Positions 10,063 to 21,218 of a stretch of DNA of 21,673 nt are shown in pieces. Both the position numbers and the translations under genes were made by a program. Position 1 is the first letter of the stretch; each line of letters begins with the position of its first letter. The stretch comes from Pleurotus djamor (Eukaryota; Basidiomycota; Agaricomycetes; Agaricales; Pleurotaceae). The stretch is taken from assembly GCA_029747585.1 (NCBI GenBank), contig JAPEVF010000763.1, forward strand, positions 1-21,673. Direction: 5' to 3'. The notes under the pieces were generated by a model, which made no database searches, was not told where the DNA came from, and saw only the letters and a program-made list of their open reading frames with translations.

Positions 10063-11850
10063 ATTCAAGACCTAAAACCTTGTCGTTTCGTTTCTCATCT
10101 CGTTTATGTATGTTTCACGTCCAAGCTGCTGTGCTACTTATTCCATATCCTTCAAGTCACTTTCCGCTTATCTTTTTCCCTCGTGGTTCATTTTTTTTTA
10201 ATACTCTCTTCCTCCCCGGCCTTCCTTGTTGACGTCCCCATGTCTGTTCGTTCATACCGTCCATTGTCTGATGGTTTGGGTTCGTAGTTCCTGTCTGCGT
10301 ACTACGAGCCAGTACCTACCGTCGGTTACCAGTCGGTCATGGGCTGTNACTTTCCTTGGACATGGGGCGGTCGCCGACGGTGGGCCTGCTTGAGACTCTC
10401 AGCCTGCAGACCACCTCGCCTGGGGGTTTCAAGGGAGGTCCATGTGCCGCGCACCTACTGCCCATTACCCATCCTACGCCAGATGGATNAGGATAGCTCG
10501 GCTTTTCAATCGCCAGTACATATACAACACCTATACGATATAAAAAATAAATAATTAGTGGGGGTCTTGCTACCAAATGCCAAATGCGGCGTTGATTTTT
10601 GCACTTCGGCGCCTCCGCCGTGCTTGACCTTTTCTCACTTCCCCCGACCACTCATGCCGCCACTATATAATGGATCATGGTAATGTTAGGGTCTTGAAAC
10701 ATGCTCGCTAGAGTCTAGCGACCGTCCAGGAACTTCTCTGAACTTTCCCCCCGCTCGAACGTTTGCTAGGTCGTGAGCCTGAGGGCTCTTTTACTGCGAG
10801 ATATATCGATAAGTCATCGTGGCTATACTCCATACCTGATTCCCTGGTATTTGACCCAAATTGCTGGCCGAAACCTCATCGTCTTGATCTGTATACTGGG
10901 AGATCCACGACTCGCGGCCATTGCACTTGCCAGGTACTTTGACTTCGTCTCCCTTCGGGTGTCCCTGCCTGGAAGTCGATTCTTCTCTTGCCTACACCAC
11001 TGTGTATTTATCCTTGGGCGGCGTGCTTTCTTCTTCAAGTCTTCATGCTGTCAACGGTGTAGTACTTCGATGGACTATGAAAATAACATTTCGTTCGCCC
11101 AATCGAAATGCTTTCTGGCTCTTTCTGGCTCTTTCGTTCATTCGGGTTTCTCCGTCGTGTTAGAGCCTACCGTTGTACATGCCGTCCGTTCGCTGTCGAA
11201 GCCCATATTTGCTTCGCCGCATTGCCTCGAGGCAAGAAACATGGCGTTCTTGGTTCTGCTTCGAGCTCCTAATCGACACTCGCACCAATCTTGCTTTACC
11301 TCCTATGTTATGTGTACTGCATATCGAATCTAATCCCCGAGATCGCGAGCAGAAACTCAGTTCGGCTGCGATTCCTCTCCACCATGTTGGGTGTCTACGT
11401 AGGCATCGTCTTGGATGTGCATTTCGATGGGCGTTCGTCGTGCTGAACAGCGCAACCTTATGGCCTTAATTTACAATCTCCTGGTAGTGCGGAAATGGGT
11501 ATGTCATCATTTCCGTCTACATTCCGAGCCCTTTCCGATATAGACTTCGATAGGGCGCTACAAGTCACTTTTCTCTTGTCTCTCCTCGCACTCACAGCTC
11601 TTCAAAACCAAGTCCATGAGCACGTCGTCCGGTCATCACTGTCACTCTGTAACCCACCTCGGTGGTACGACGTTTGTCGGTGACAGAATTAAATCCCGTG
11701 TACAATCACAACAGATACTAGTCCTACCTGGCGCCCGAAACCATCGAGCCAGGGATCCTGCGCCTTGGACGTTCGATCTGTTATAACAGCGAAAGAAGAC
11801 GACGACTTGGAGGAATACGGCTCATGCGCTTGCTATGATCCCACTCTTAA
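10063..11850. other. 3' flank of PWWP gene and gene-poor sequence
   Basis: T-rich sequence to about 10200 is a plausible 3' UTR and polyadenylation region. Ns lie at 10348 and 10489. An open frame of 186 codons (10773-11333, +) overlaps other open frames and shows no motif or signal. It lies in CT-rich, stop-poor DNA, so I do not call it a gene. A short tandem repeat (CTTTCTGGCT twice) is at about 11110-11130. A tRNA-primer-like TGGCGCCCGAA lies at 11729-11739. Confidence 0.4.
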
Positions 11851-12688
11851 TCAAACACAGAGGGAGTACGAAGGATATCCATCCCCTGCCTCATCCATCA
11901 CCATAACCACCTCTCCAACGACGTCGATCTTCTCACCCCTCCTTACCCGTTCATCGGGCCATCACCATCACCTTCACCCCTTCCCAGGCCCAAACCTATC
12001 AACGCAGCAAACTCGACCCTTTGGTACCATCCTCCCCTAACTGCCGTACCTTTATCACCTCGGAGACGTCGACGACTCTGCTGTACAGCAAAAGATTTAG
12101 TCGATGAAATAGGAAGGATGTACACCCGCTCAACCACGGTACACAGTGCTTACACCGCAGAACCAGGAGGACTCGAAGAATTAGCTGGTCATCGTGATGC
12201 AGTGGTTCGGCGTATTAGAACCACGAAGCGCTGGGCGTAGATCTTGATTGGATTTAGCTGCATCCGGTGTTGAGGAGGGATGCTCGAGGTGGACTTCCTC
12301 TATCTTGAAAATCTAAACACGGCATTGCTGTGACCATGGACACAGTGCGTGAAGTTTTCTACCCGCTCCTCGTTTCTTTGGTTGACAGGCCCTCGCAGCC
12401 ATTCTATCCGAGGCCAAACGTTGATGCGAATCAAAACCACCCTCGACGCCCCCGGTACGGGCCCGTCGTTCTTACGCGCATTGGCCCCAAAGATCTTGGT
12501 CTTTGGATGGTTTTAGGCAGGCTTTTAGGGTGGATCAGGTTCTTGGTGTCCAGGGTGCAGAGGATCGCCCGAAGACGAGGAAGAGAGGCTTACATCTCGA
12601 CTAGCTTGAAGAATGGAACACAACGTCGCTGCGACAGCTGGCGCAGCTCCTAGTCCCCCAACTTCTCAAACATTCATCTGTTCACTAG
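11851..12688 (+). pseudogene. Decayed gene of unknown family
   Basis: Seen: a frame open for 129 codons (11851-12240) that lacks a start ATG and reads like protein near its end (AKDLVDEIGRMYTRSTTVHS; LEELAGHRDAVVRRIRTTKR). Next comes a canonical 44-nt intron candidate at 12345-12388 (GTGCGT to TTGACAG), followed by ALAAILSEAKR. The last stretch (12605-12688) reads LEEWNTTSLRQLAQLLVPQLLKH before a stop. In-frame stops at 12422 and 12602 and an apparent frame switch between about 12420 and 12510 break the reading. It could be a pseudogene, or a real gene in error-prone sequence. I do not recognise the family. Confidence 0.35.
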
Positions 12689-13414
12689 GATTCCCCCCGT
12701 CTTTTCGACGTCACAGCAGCTTGCTAATGCCAGGCTGAATACTCCCCTATTACACCAATGCCTCCTCCGCGCTGACCTTTTTAAATGCGCTCGCCCTCTT
12801 GTCCATGTCTCGAGTTGTTGAGACATGGACATAGAGGTTCCTTTCTCGGGGTTTTCACGTCCTCGTCGATTCATAGCGCCAAAGCGATCAATCCCCGTTC
12901 GTTCATTACAGGGACTGTCCAGTTTCTCTACAATCACCAGTTCACCATGGATCTTCATCGTGTTCACTTTCCTTACCCCACGTTCAAACGAGCAGGTGCT
13001 CTTCCTACTCCCTCCATCGCCCAGCATATCATGGGTCCAGTCCCGCGGATGGATCGGAGATTCATCGTCCCCCAAATCCCTTATCTTATATGTTCCTCCT
13101 TGCAGTTCAACTTTCTACTACTACTCACTTCCACCGCTCTCCGCTTGGTATCACCTGTTTCGCAACGGTTTGACCTACTCATCGTGGTTCTTTGCTCATA
13201 CCATCCATGGTTTCTACCCTATACTCATATGACTGGCACATAGAGTACGTCACTGTAGAGATATCTCTCGCTACGGTAACCAACTGTTGACGCGAAACGT
13301 TTGACATTGTAAGCTGAGGATCTGACAAGCATTGAGCCCTCATGAAAATTGAGAAATGAAAANGCAGAAGCAGAAGTAGAAATAAACGGGATGGGAAGAC
13401 AAAGTTAATGCACA
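12689..13414. other. Gene-poor flank of the DUF2235-WD40 gene
   Basis: Three frames are open at once over roughly 12780-13230, including 152 and 135 codons on plus and 133 on minus. That means few stops rather than demonstrated coding. The longest plus frame has a hydrophobic end but no family match that I can see. N at 13363, then a short GCAGAA-type repeat. The last part is probably the 3' UTR of the minus-strand gene. Confidence 0.4.
12800..12831. repeat. Perfect 12-bp inverted repeat, 8-nt loop
   Basis: TGTCCATGTCTC at 12800-12811 is followed by an 8-base loop and its exact complement GAGACATGGACA at 12820-12831. It is not followed by a T-run. It could be a structured RNA element, a protein-binding palindrome or a chance hairpin. 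Confidence 0.6.
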
Positions 13415-16400
13415 TCATTTTACAAGCTCCTCGTCTCCATTGTCCACATCCCACAGGTGGAGTGCATCTTTCATGCCTCCGGATACAAGTCGCTTCCCAT
13501 CAGGCGAGAAAGCCATTGACGTAACCCATTCGCTAATCTCAAACTCCCATATCTTCTCCCAAGTATCGCATCTCCAAATCCGTATCTGGTGGTCATCACT
13601 CCCAGTCGCTAGTACCCGTCCACCAGCGCCGAACGCCAGACAGCGAATTCGATGATTAAATACATCTTGGACGGTGAAAGTGTGTTCAATATTTCCGGAA
13701 TCCGTCCTCCAAATCTTCACGCGGCTGTTGGTAGTACCAGAAGCGATCCGATCGCCAGAAGGACTCCATGCAAGTGACCACGATTCCGAAGAATCTTCCA
13801 GATCGACCACGACATCTGCATCAACCCCAAATCTCCACACCTGAATGGGTTCCCACCTTGCTTTGGACGCCAAGTGAGAGCCATCTCTCGAGAAAGCGAG
13901 GTCATAAATCCCGCTGTCCCCTCCTTTGAACCTCCTGGATACCTTCCACTGGCTTCCCTCCCGTCGCCAAAGCTTGATCCAGTTACCCGCATCCCCTGAC
14001 ACTAGCGTCTGGACGTCATCGGAGAAGCATAACGATAGGATGTCGTATCTGTTGTAACCGTTGGGCTCCGTTGTGTCGACGCACTTAAACACCAAGGGCG
14101 GCTGTGTTGAGATATCGATGATTTGAATCATCCACCCATCTGCGACTGCAATGTGTGACCCATCACACGACACTTGCCAGGTAATGACTGTGTCGCTAAT
14201 GCTGATACGATGTTCAGGGTTTTGATCGGATCCATTCCAGACTGCGACACTTTTGTTTGTCAATATTATCCAGGCTTGCTCTTTGACCGAAAAGGCAATC
14301 TTGTTCACCCGACCCAATGCTCTGCTAGCAGCCATACATGCTACAGGTCTTCTCATCAGTGAAAACCCGCTGTCATATTACAATGGAAACTTACCCAAAG
14401 AGCTTGCGACCTTGACAAAATCAGGCCGATACTTGGGGCAGATAGTTGTCGCCCATTGTTTGACATCCGAGGGCTTGAACAGGGGGTTATCCTTTGTTTC
14501 CCGAAGTTCAAGCATGGCAAGGAGTCGGATTAGTGTTTCTCTGGTATCGGGCGTGTTGGAATCTGTCCCGTCACTGTGTTGAAGGGCCACGCGGACAGCA
14601 GAGAGAAGTATCCTCCCAGCATCGGGTATTTCATTGACGGAGGATTGCCTGAAGTCTGATAAAAAGGCATCAGTGTCGTACATATTGTGACATGGACTGT
14701 CAGAACCGACTGACTCGGGCCTTCCAAAAATGAACGAAGCGCTATCATTGACTCCACATATTGTGTAGAGCCTGACGACGAGCCGCTTCTATTATAGGCC
14801 TCGCAAGCTTCCCTGAGAGAGGAAAGACATGATGATACGTTCTCGAGGGGGTCGAGTTCAATGATTGAACCCTTCTTCGGAGGTGAGTGTGAATATTGCT
14901 TGAAGAACTCGCCCCAGTTGAGGAATTCTTTCGGACATACCGCATTTGGGACGTAGGTGTGACCTTCACTTTGACGGCGCATCAAGACGGACTGGTGTAT
15001 CCGTTGTCCTGGCTGGACGCGTCGACCAGAGTACAAGTGTGGTCTACGAGGTTGTTAGCTTGTAATCGAGAACGAAAGCAGGCGCAAAGGACCTACCGCC
15101 AGGTTGATTGATCTTCATTTCTGTACGACAACGACTTGATGGGTAAAATTTCAAGGGGGAGCCAGAACCATTCCAGGGATTTGGTGAGCGGCAGAGGTTC
15201 CCAAGCCTTCGTGATTGGTTTCAGATGGAGTCCGCGCTTCATAGCTTCTTGCATCATCCACCGAAGTGAAGGGCCTAAATTACTGAGGTTGGTATTTTCA
15301 AGGTTTCCTCCGCCGCTTGAGATGATGATAAGTACCGAGGGAGATTTTGGGAGCGGAGGAAAGAAGGACGTACACGTCCGAGTGCGTTCCCGCGAACCAT
15401 ACCTCCTTCACATCCCCTCGAGAATTCCCCTCATGAGGACCGAGGCCACCATTCACGTATTCGGGCTGAAACTTGACTCGTCGTTCATCTAGAGCTAATG
15501 CATGCCTAAAGGAGCACACATGACCCATTCCTGAGACAGTTTCGGGTAGTGATTTGCCGCGCAGGAGTCCAATCGACGAGACGGTATCCCTGCGCCGTCG
15601 GAATCATATGAGTGGTTTTGCAATTCCAGACGTAGTCGCGTACCATGCACCGACGAAATGAACTTTCACGTCTTCATGACAAAGTGTCCTCTTGAACTGA
15701 TGGCAGAGTACATCCTCCGCACTCTCAACGTTCGGTACACTCTTATCTTCGTCGTTTAGATTGCGTCTGGAACTGCTTGTGACCGAAGCGTAGAGTTCAT
15801 ATGCACTTAGAATATGCTTGTTAAGTAGATATACAGGTTTCAGCATAGTAGAACTTACAACGGGATCTGGTTATCGCTTCCTTTGTGAAGTAGGCCAACC
15901 TAGAAAGCGATGATGAGGTGCGTCGTCGTTAGGGAAACAATTACTGAGTTTACCTTCTCGATCATCCCAGCGATAACGCGAACTTGATATGCACCTCGTG
16001 AGAACCCTGGATGACGATGGAATCAACGAGGCATCGGTGAAAAACAGGAATGCAAGATCTCACCGAACATGAAAATACGATCACCAGGTTCGTAGGTTTC
16101 CGAGAGCCATTTGTAGGCCGCGTGGACGATACTCTCGAAGTTCCTACATGGTTAATCTCAACCCTGTGGCGTTCAGAGTGAAGGAAGAAAACGAACCAAG
16201 CTATGGCAGTGTCGACTGCGTGCTCCACGACTTGCTTGAAGTATTTCCAAGATCGAAATGATGGCTTCGCGTAAGTACCAATCCCGCTATTGTAGAACGT
16301 GAGCTGGACGCCTGCGAGCTTTATCAATCGACTATAGATTTCGATGATGTTGCTGCTCTGTGGGTATATCAAGCGTGAAAAAGGCCTGCGATATGACGCA

Positions 16401-16644
16401 TGTATGAACACACCTGAGCGCTGAACTGGTTTGCAGTGCCGTCAATGCAAAGAACCAAATTTCGACCGCCCTCTGTTCCGTGGGGACAATTGAAGAGTGG
16501 GTCCTTGTCAAAGTCGTGAAACATGAAGAATTCGTCGATTTTTCGCCTAGTCGTTTCACTGGGTTCTTCGAGCTTTGGCTGGGGAGCCCGAGGAACGTCA
16601 CCTCCCAAGTCAGGCATTGAAGCACTGGGGCGGAACCGGAACAT
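13415..16644 (-). CDS. DUF2235 (Tle1-like) hydrolase fused to WD40 propeller
   Basis: Eleven exons: 16644-16414, 16357-16197, 16143-16064, 16006-15954, 15899-15859, 15805-15644, 15589-15374, 15315-15097, 15043-14715, 14655-14395 and 14340-13415. They sum to 2679 nt (892 aa), all in phase, with introns of 53-59 nt. The DUF2235 alpha/beta-hydrolase has RNLVLCIDGTANQF (61-74), nucleophile elbow GFSRGAY (Ser160 in GxSxG), WDTVSSIG (243-250), HALALDERR (272-280), VKEVWFAGTHSDVGGG (303-318) and SLRWM (331-335). All expected catalytic-type residues are present. A module tail (QRIHQSVLMRR) and a helical linker (about 430-590) lead to seven WD40 blades (about 595-890). Family knowledge: DUF2235 includes bacterial Tle1 phospholipase effectors; the fungal members are mostly uncharacterised. 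No signal peptide or membrane segment is seen, so it is probably cytosolic. An ester or lipid hydrolase controlled by a WD40 sensor is inference. Confidence 0.9.
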
Positions 16645-17638
16645 GGTTGGATGTTTGAAAGAGAGGACGTCATGATGTCTGGACTCTATATCCCGAATCT
16701 TGGTAGCGATGAAGCCTCTTTTGAGTCGGCTGAATCAATCACTTGAGAAGGTATCTTCTGATGAGGTGTATTGTCAACGTGATAAGATGGAACTGTATGG
16801 AAGGCACGACTGGTCGATGTCGACGATGGGAATATCAGCGTCGATGATGCAGAGGAGGAAGAAGCGAGCATTGGTTTCGAGATGATGGTGAGTACACGGG
16901 AGCGAGAAGGCCGTCCAGAATCTTCAAGCAACTAAGCAACAGATATGTCGCCAGCTTCTACTCTCTAGGAGAGCTACGCAACGTGATGAGATCATTCGGA
17001 GTTGCGAACGTGTGTTGGTCTCGAGAAACAGTCTGATAAGTGTAGTAAAACAATGCCTCTATCCAGAAGGAGCCTCAGTATGAGATAGAAACTTTCCGGA
17101 TATGAATCCGATCCTGGAGGAGCGAAAAATGGCTAGCTGAACCAGATCGCTGACTTTGACAGCCAGACTCATAGAAACAAGCAAGAAACAAGAGACAGTT
17201 AACGGTCGGATTCATTTAGATCCTTCTGAGAACGTTCATAGAGGGGTTTCGAGGGCAACCAGAATCAAGCATCACAGCGGAAAAAATTCTTGGAACGACA
17301 GAGGTGGATGGAGGAAAAAACAGTGGCCAAATTTGGACCGAATGACGGTCCAGACGTCCAGGCTTTATCCGCAAAAGCCGTTGCCAAGCATCTGCAAATA
17401 CCCCTTTTTCCGAATGCCCATGGCCGCCTGCTCGTACTGGAATCCTCCCCTCCGTCAGGTTTTCGCCCATCATCATAGCTCACGAATATGTCAAGGATAG
17501 AAGCGTCTGTGTGAGACTGGGTGTGTAAGGATCGCTGGTGCGTGCGCTTAATGCTGGATTACTTTTCGTATGCTAATCATCTTTTCTCCGCTTTTTTTTT
17601 TCCTCGATCAATCCTGGATGCAATTCCATACACGATAG
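16645..17638. other. Upstream of the DUF2235-WD40 gene; no gene recognised
   Basis: The first part is the likely promoter and leader of the minus-strand gene. An out-of-frame ATG at 16673 precedes the start at 16644. An 81-codon minus frame (16931-16686) is Ser-rich and ends before the start. Around 17290-17510 several frames are open together, so none is favoured. A branch-site-like GCTAATC and a long T/C tract at 17572-17605 suggest the end of an intron on the plus strand. Confidence 0.4.
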
Positions 17639-17927
17639 CTACGCGTAGTCTATTTCCATTGCTCAGCCGCTGTGCCCTTTTCAGGTGCGTGACCTGTATC
17701 AATCTCATTATATCCTTTGACCGACTTTTTCGCATTGTTTTCTTGCAGGGAACGTTGCCTTCTACGAATCCCCACCATGCGACTTCCTCGTGGCTCATTC
17801 ACAAACCTCGCAGAATGCTGTCCACGCTTCTCATAAGGTTGCTGGTGGAAACGCTGCTCGATTTTGGGTCAGTTCTGGGTTACAATTGAATGTGGGAGGA
17901 TGCGGAGGAGAGTTGAGAGGTGAATGA
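17639..17927 (+). other. Candidate last two exons of an unrecognised plus-strand gene
   Basis: After the T/C tract and a possible acceptor at 17638, an exon 17639-17684 joins in phase, across a good intron (17685-17748, GTGCGT to TTCTTGCAG), to 17749-17927, ending in TGA. The joined frame contains CSAAVPFSGNVAFYESPPC and GGNAARFWVSSGLQLNVGG. I cannot find the earlier exons or name the family. It may be chance or a relic. Confidence 0.28.
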
Positions 17928-19385
17928 TGGCCAGCGGTCTCGATGAAGAAGCCCAAGGACCGGAATACGATGTCGCTGCGACTGCGAAGACTCAGCAGCG
18001 CGTAGCCTTTGTTATCCTCAAGTCTCAAACTGCCGTCTTTTCCTCATGGGCATTGTCTCAGAGAACGCGCTATCCGGCTACGATGAAACGGCTAGAAAGC
18101 TCGAGCTCAACTGCTCTGTATTGCTACGCCATCAGCTCACGATGCTGGTTCCTCAAGGCCTAGGGCCTAAGCGGTATCGGCATCCACGTCCTACACGCAG
18201 CTTGTCTCATCACCATGGGCCAAAGCGACGCGCGTCCTGTTGACAGAGGAGCTCGTCAGATCCTTCTCCGCACCTATATGGCTCTGAAGTATGAAGCTGG
18301 AGGAATGCTCACCCATTATCCTCACTGTTCATGTCGATTGATAGCGCAAAAGCCCCGTCCCCGCCAATCAATGCTGGTCCACTGTCACCCACTTCGTTGC
18401 TTTCTGTGGACCGGATTCGTGGAGTTGATGCTTACGCTGACATCTCCGTGCGGGGAGCGCGGGTGTCCGAAGGAAATCCTTGTTTGCTAGAGGAAGGAGG
18501 GCGTAGGATTCCGTGGCCAAGACGAGCGCGAGATGGATGGCAATCGTCTGCAAGTGGACCTCTTCACGCGAGCCAACTCGCGCTGGCTCTACCACAGGGC
18601 TTTGATCCACGGACGGTGATGTCATAGCCGCTGGTATCCAGGACCTGGGTGCCGGGGTTAGTCTCATAACATTTCTGAGACGAACTTGGACATGTCAACC
18701 GTCTTCGTGTCAATGCTTCAAGCATCTTGGCTTCCCCCGCTGTTTGTCACGAACTCTAGGTCACACCTTCCCGGGGAACCTCTTTGATTCAACGCCGTCC
18801 CTCAACGAGCAGCTCGTTCGCTGTCATCTTCGCCCCTTGTCCTGCGCTTTTGGAGAGCTCGGTTACCGTTCCCCTTGTATCGAGCTCCGGCATCCAATGC
18901 CACTCCAATGGGCAACTGAAGGAAATGATCGTGTCTTCGCCGTAATTCACTCCCTTGCTTTTTCTCCATTGTTTCGCGTTGGTTTCATAAGACAAACTTC
19001 ACTTCGCTACGATGAACTATTCGCTACTCTGATGCTAGTACTACTCTTGTAATTGGGTTCATATTAGCTCACAATCAGTAGCTTGTACCACCTTCATCGG
19101 TGGCGGAGTCGTTTTTTTTTCGTAAATTCCCTATCTTTAGACTCAACGACCCCTCCGTCTACGTCCTCTTACTGTCACACATCGATCATATGGTTGACCT
19201 ATTTCCCGTCTCATTCAAACGTCACCAGCTTCTTACCACCAAACCTACCTTCATTCAGAGTCCATCAACCCTGCTGTCTGCGGCCAATTGTGTAACGACA
19301 ATACTAAGTATGTTTATTCGACGAATAGTGTACCCTCGTTAATACTGAGCTCGGTCAAATTTCTGTCAGCTACTTGAAGTACATG
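17928..19385. other. No gene recognised
   Basis: Open frames of 60-100 codons overlap on both strands (for example 18331-18627 + against 18667-18368 -; 18744-19052 + against 18995-18789 -). None has a motif, signal peptide or supported splice pattern. A T-run lies at about 19112-19120. The right end is the 3' flank of the WD40 relic. Confidence 0.35.
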
Positions 19386-19516
19386 TCAATGGGTGGTTTC
19401 AAGTTTGGCGTCTACCTTATCCACATCCCAAATTTGAAGCACGCCGCTAGAGCTGGATACAAGTCGCTTCCCGTCGGGTGAGAAATCAATCGACACAACC
19501 CACCTGTCCACGGCAT
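19386..19516 (-). pseudogene. WD40 relic, last blade
   Basis: The minus strand reads DRWVVSIDFSPDGKRLVSSS, then VLQIWDVDK, then a stop at 19388-19386. This matches the final blade of the complete gene (EWVTSMAFSPDGKRLVSGG, LHLWDVDNGD). Similarity stops at the inverted repeat beginning at 19517. The preceding blade lies 1.8 kb away at 21341-21390. Confidence 0.75.
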
Positions 19517-19578
19517 AGTGATATATCACCTACGGTAGTTAGTGCAAAACCGTGATACATTAACGCCAGTGCTCACCG
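19517..19578 (+). repeat. Left inverted repeat of the insertion
   Basis: It begins AGTGATATATCACC, itself palindromic, and includes AACCGTGATACATTA. Its inner part (CAGTGCTCACCG) is roughly complementary to its outer part, so the unit can fold back on itself. Confidence 0.6.
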
Positions 19579-19637
19579 CCCTGCGCTGGGTAGGCCTATT
19601 TTGGTCCTCGGTGGTATGATGCAAATGGGGATGCTAC

Positions 19638-20211
19638 CTTGTGAGGCGAGGATATCGAGATCGTGCAGTTGGCGGGGGAAACCGAAAGCGGAATTGGTGA
19701 CGAGACGCTGCGTGGTCATGGAATCATATATTTTGATCGAGAAAACATGAAAAAACATACCTTCACTAGCCTCGCATCTGTATCTCCGCACTTCCGAGGG
19801 TGTGATTGGGGTGACTGGCTGTCGCCGTTGGTGATGCAGGATGGATCGAGAGCGGATTGCTTTGCGGTAGATTGCGCGGTCCGTGAAGAAATCAATGTGC
19901 TGACCCGATTACTGCTGGGTGAGCGGTTGAGCTTTGAGAATCAAGGTACGTACTGCGCGTTTGTGACCACGAAACTGACTTGGCGATTGAACTGTGGGGA
20001 GGGGAGGAACTCCAGACTCAGGCTCAAGCTAGGATTGGTGTTGGACCTTTGTAGCCCTCGACTAGAGGGAGTAGCTGCCACTGGCGTATGCGGTGTATTA
20101 TTGTGAGATTCTTGAGAGTTTTGACGGATCTGATGAATCAATGGCTTTCCACTCGCGGAAAGACTTGGAAAGACCGTTGGAAGACCGAACACCGACGTAT
20201 GATGTGGGGCG
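19638..20211 (-). pseudogene. Three-exon gene fragment carried inside the insertion
   Basis: Exons 20211-19980, 19931-19761 and 19707-19638 join in phase across introns of 48 nt (GTCAGT) and 53 nt (GTATGT). They give about 158 codons without a stop. The protein is rich in Ser, Asn, Pro and Gln (TPVAATPSSRGLQRSNTNPS, LNRSPSSNRVSTLISSRTAQ) and ends in RLVTNSAFGFPRQLHDLDIL. A donor (GTAGCA) follows, but the next exon would fall in the inverted repeat and meets a stop at once, so the gene is truncated there. A possible upstream exon ends with the donor near 20818. Family not recognised; a low-complexity regulatory protein is a guess. Confidence 0.45.
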
Positions 20212-20213
20212 CT

Positions 20214-21218
20214 TAGTTATTAGCGCTCGACGAGGATGTGTCAGGGGCTCGACCAAAAATTCAACTTTTGCGACGTTCCTGCTATCTATGAGCCTTCAGT
20301 AAGCATGAGCCAATTGTGCCGTGTATAAACCATCAATAAATATGGTTTTCGGTGCGTCGGTATCACAGGATCATGCTGATATTGAATAAAAGTAAGAACG
20401 ATTAAAGGTCAGAATCAGGCATTCTTTGCAGCGCCTGAAACAAGGCCTACTCCAATATAGTACTCAAGCAAAGGTGGTCGAGTCTTGACAACCATCTGGC
20501 TGACTACTGAGCAAATGATTAGCCTCACTTGTTAGATTTTAAGAAACCCAAGAAGCCTTGCCACAATGCCAGCGAACAGTTGATGCGTGACAACCCACAA
20601 GGATTGATATGTTTTCGGTTGAGCGCTATCTCTTGAAGTCAAGTTCAAACATTCAATGTTTCAAATTCCACAAAAATTCCAACACTCGACCGTAAACATC
20701 GACCCACACGGTCTCTATCGGTGTCACTCCAACTTCCCAATCTCAGTTCACAAATCTCGCGCACCCAGGGGCCAACGAACGCCGAACGGAACTGAGAGAT
20801 GTGCTGCCCGTGTTTACTGGAAATTGCTCAATGCCGTGTCATTGATTGCTGGGATTTGGGCCGGAGCTGAATCGACTTGAGTTGGTTGGTCTGAGTGGAC
20901 ACTGGAGTCCTCGCTGACCCCCCACCATGTCATACCCATGTTTATTCTTTTGGTACCTCCATCATACCTTCTAGTTTGGAGGTTCTCATCAACGCCGCTT
21001 TGGACTCGGGACATCCTCAAGATACTTTTCATCTCATTCCATCCTCACTAATGTCGTGCGTTTAGATTTATCATTTTGCAAGCTGCATATCTGGTGTATT
21101 CAAGGCGCGGTTGCACAAAACATATCTCGATTAGGTGTGATGCCCATTTGATGCCCATTGACAGCGGCGTCTGCGGAAGAATCATTGAATCGAAGCAAGA
21201 ATGCGGATGCGTGAATAG
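20214..21218. other. Right interior of the insertion
   Basis: No gene was assigned. A minus frame at 21032-20818 ends at a GTAAAC donor whose phase matches the acceptor before 20211. It may be an earlier exon of the captured gene, across a roughly 600-nt gap. A 74-codon plus frame (20656-20880) overlaps it. Confidence 0.3.

Noticed and set aside
10773..11333. 186-codon plus-strand ORF
   Set aside because: It overlaps other long frames in CT-rich, stop-poor DNA and has no motif, signal peptide or splice support.
10684..11739. Possible 5' LTR: TGTTAGG at 10684 to CACAACA at 11713, then a primer-site-like TGGCGCCCGAA at 11729
   Set aside because: No second LTR, no gag/pol motif after it, and the flanking 5-mers differ. 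The motifs are short enough to be chance.
12674..13243. Three overlapping long frames (152, 135 and 133 codons)
   Set aside because: Simultaneously open frames indicate few stop codons; none reads as a known family.
19663..20106. 147-codon plus-strand ORF inside the insertion, as a transposase candidate
   Set aside because: No DDE or HTH pattern seen. The minus strand over the same bases has three phased exons, which explains the open frame.
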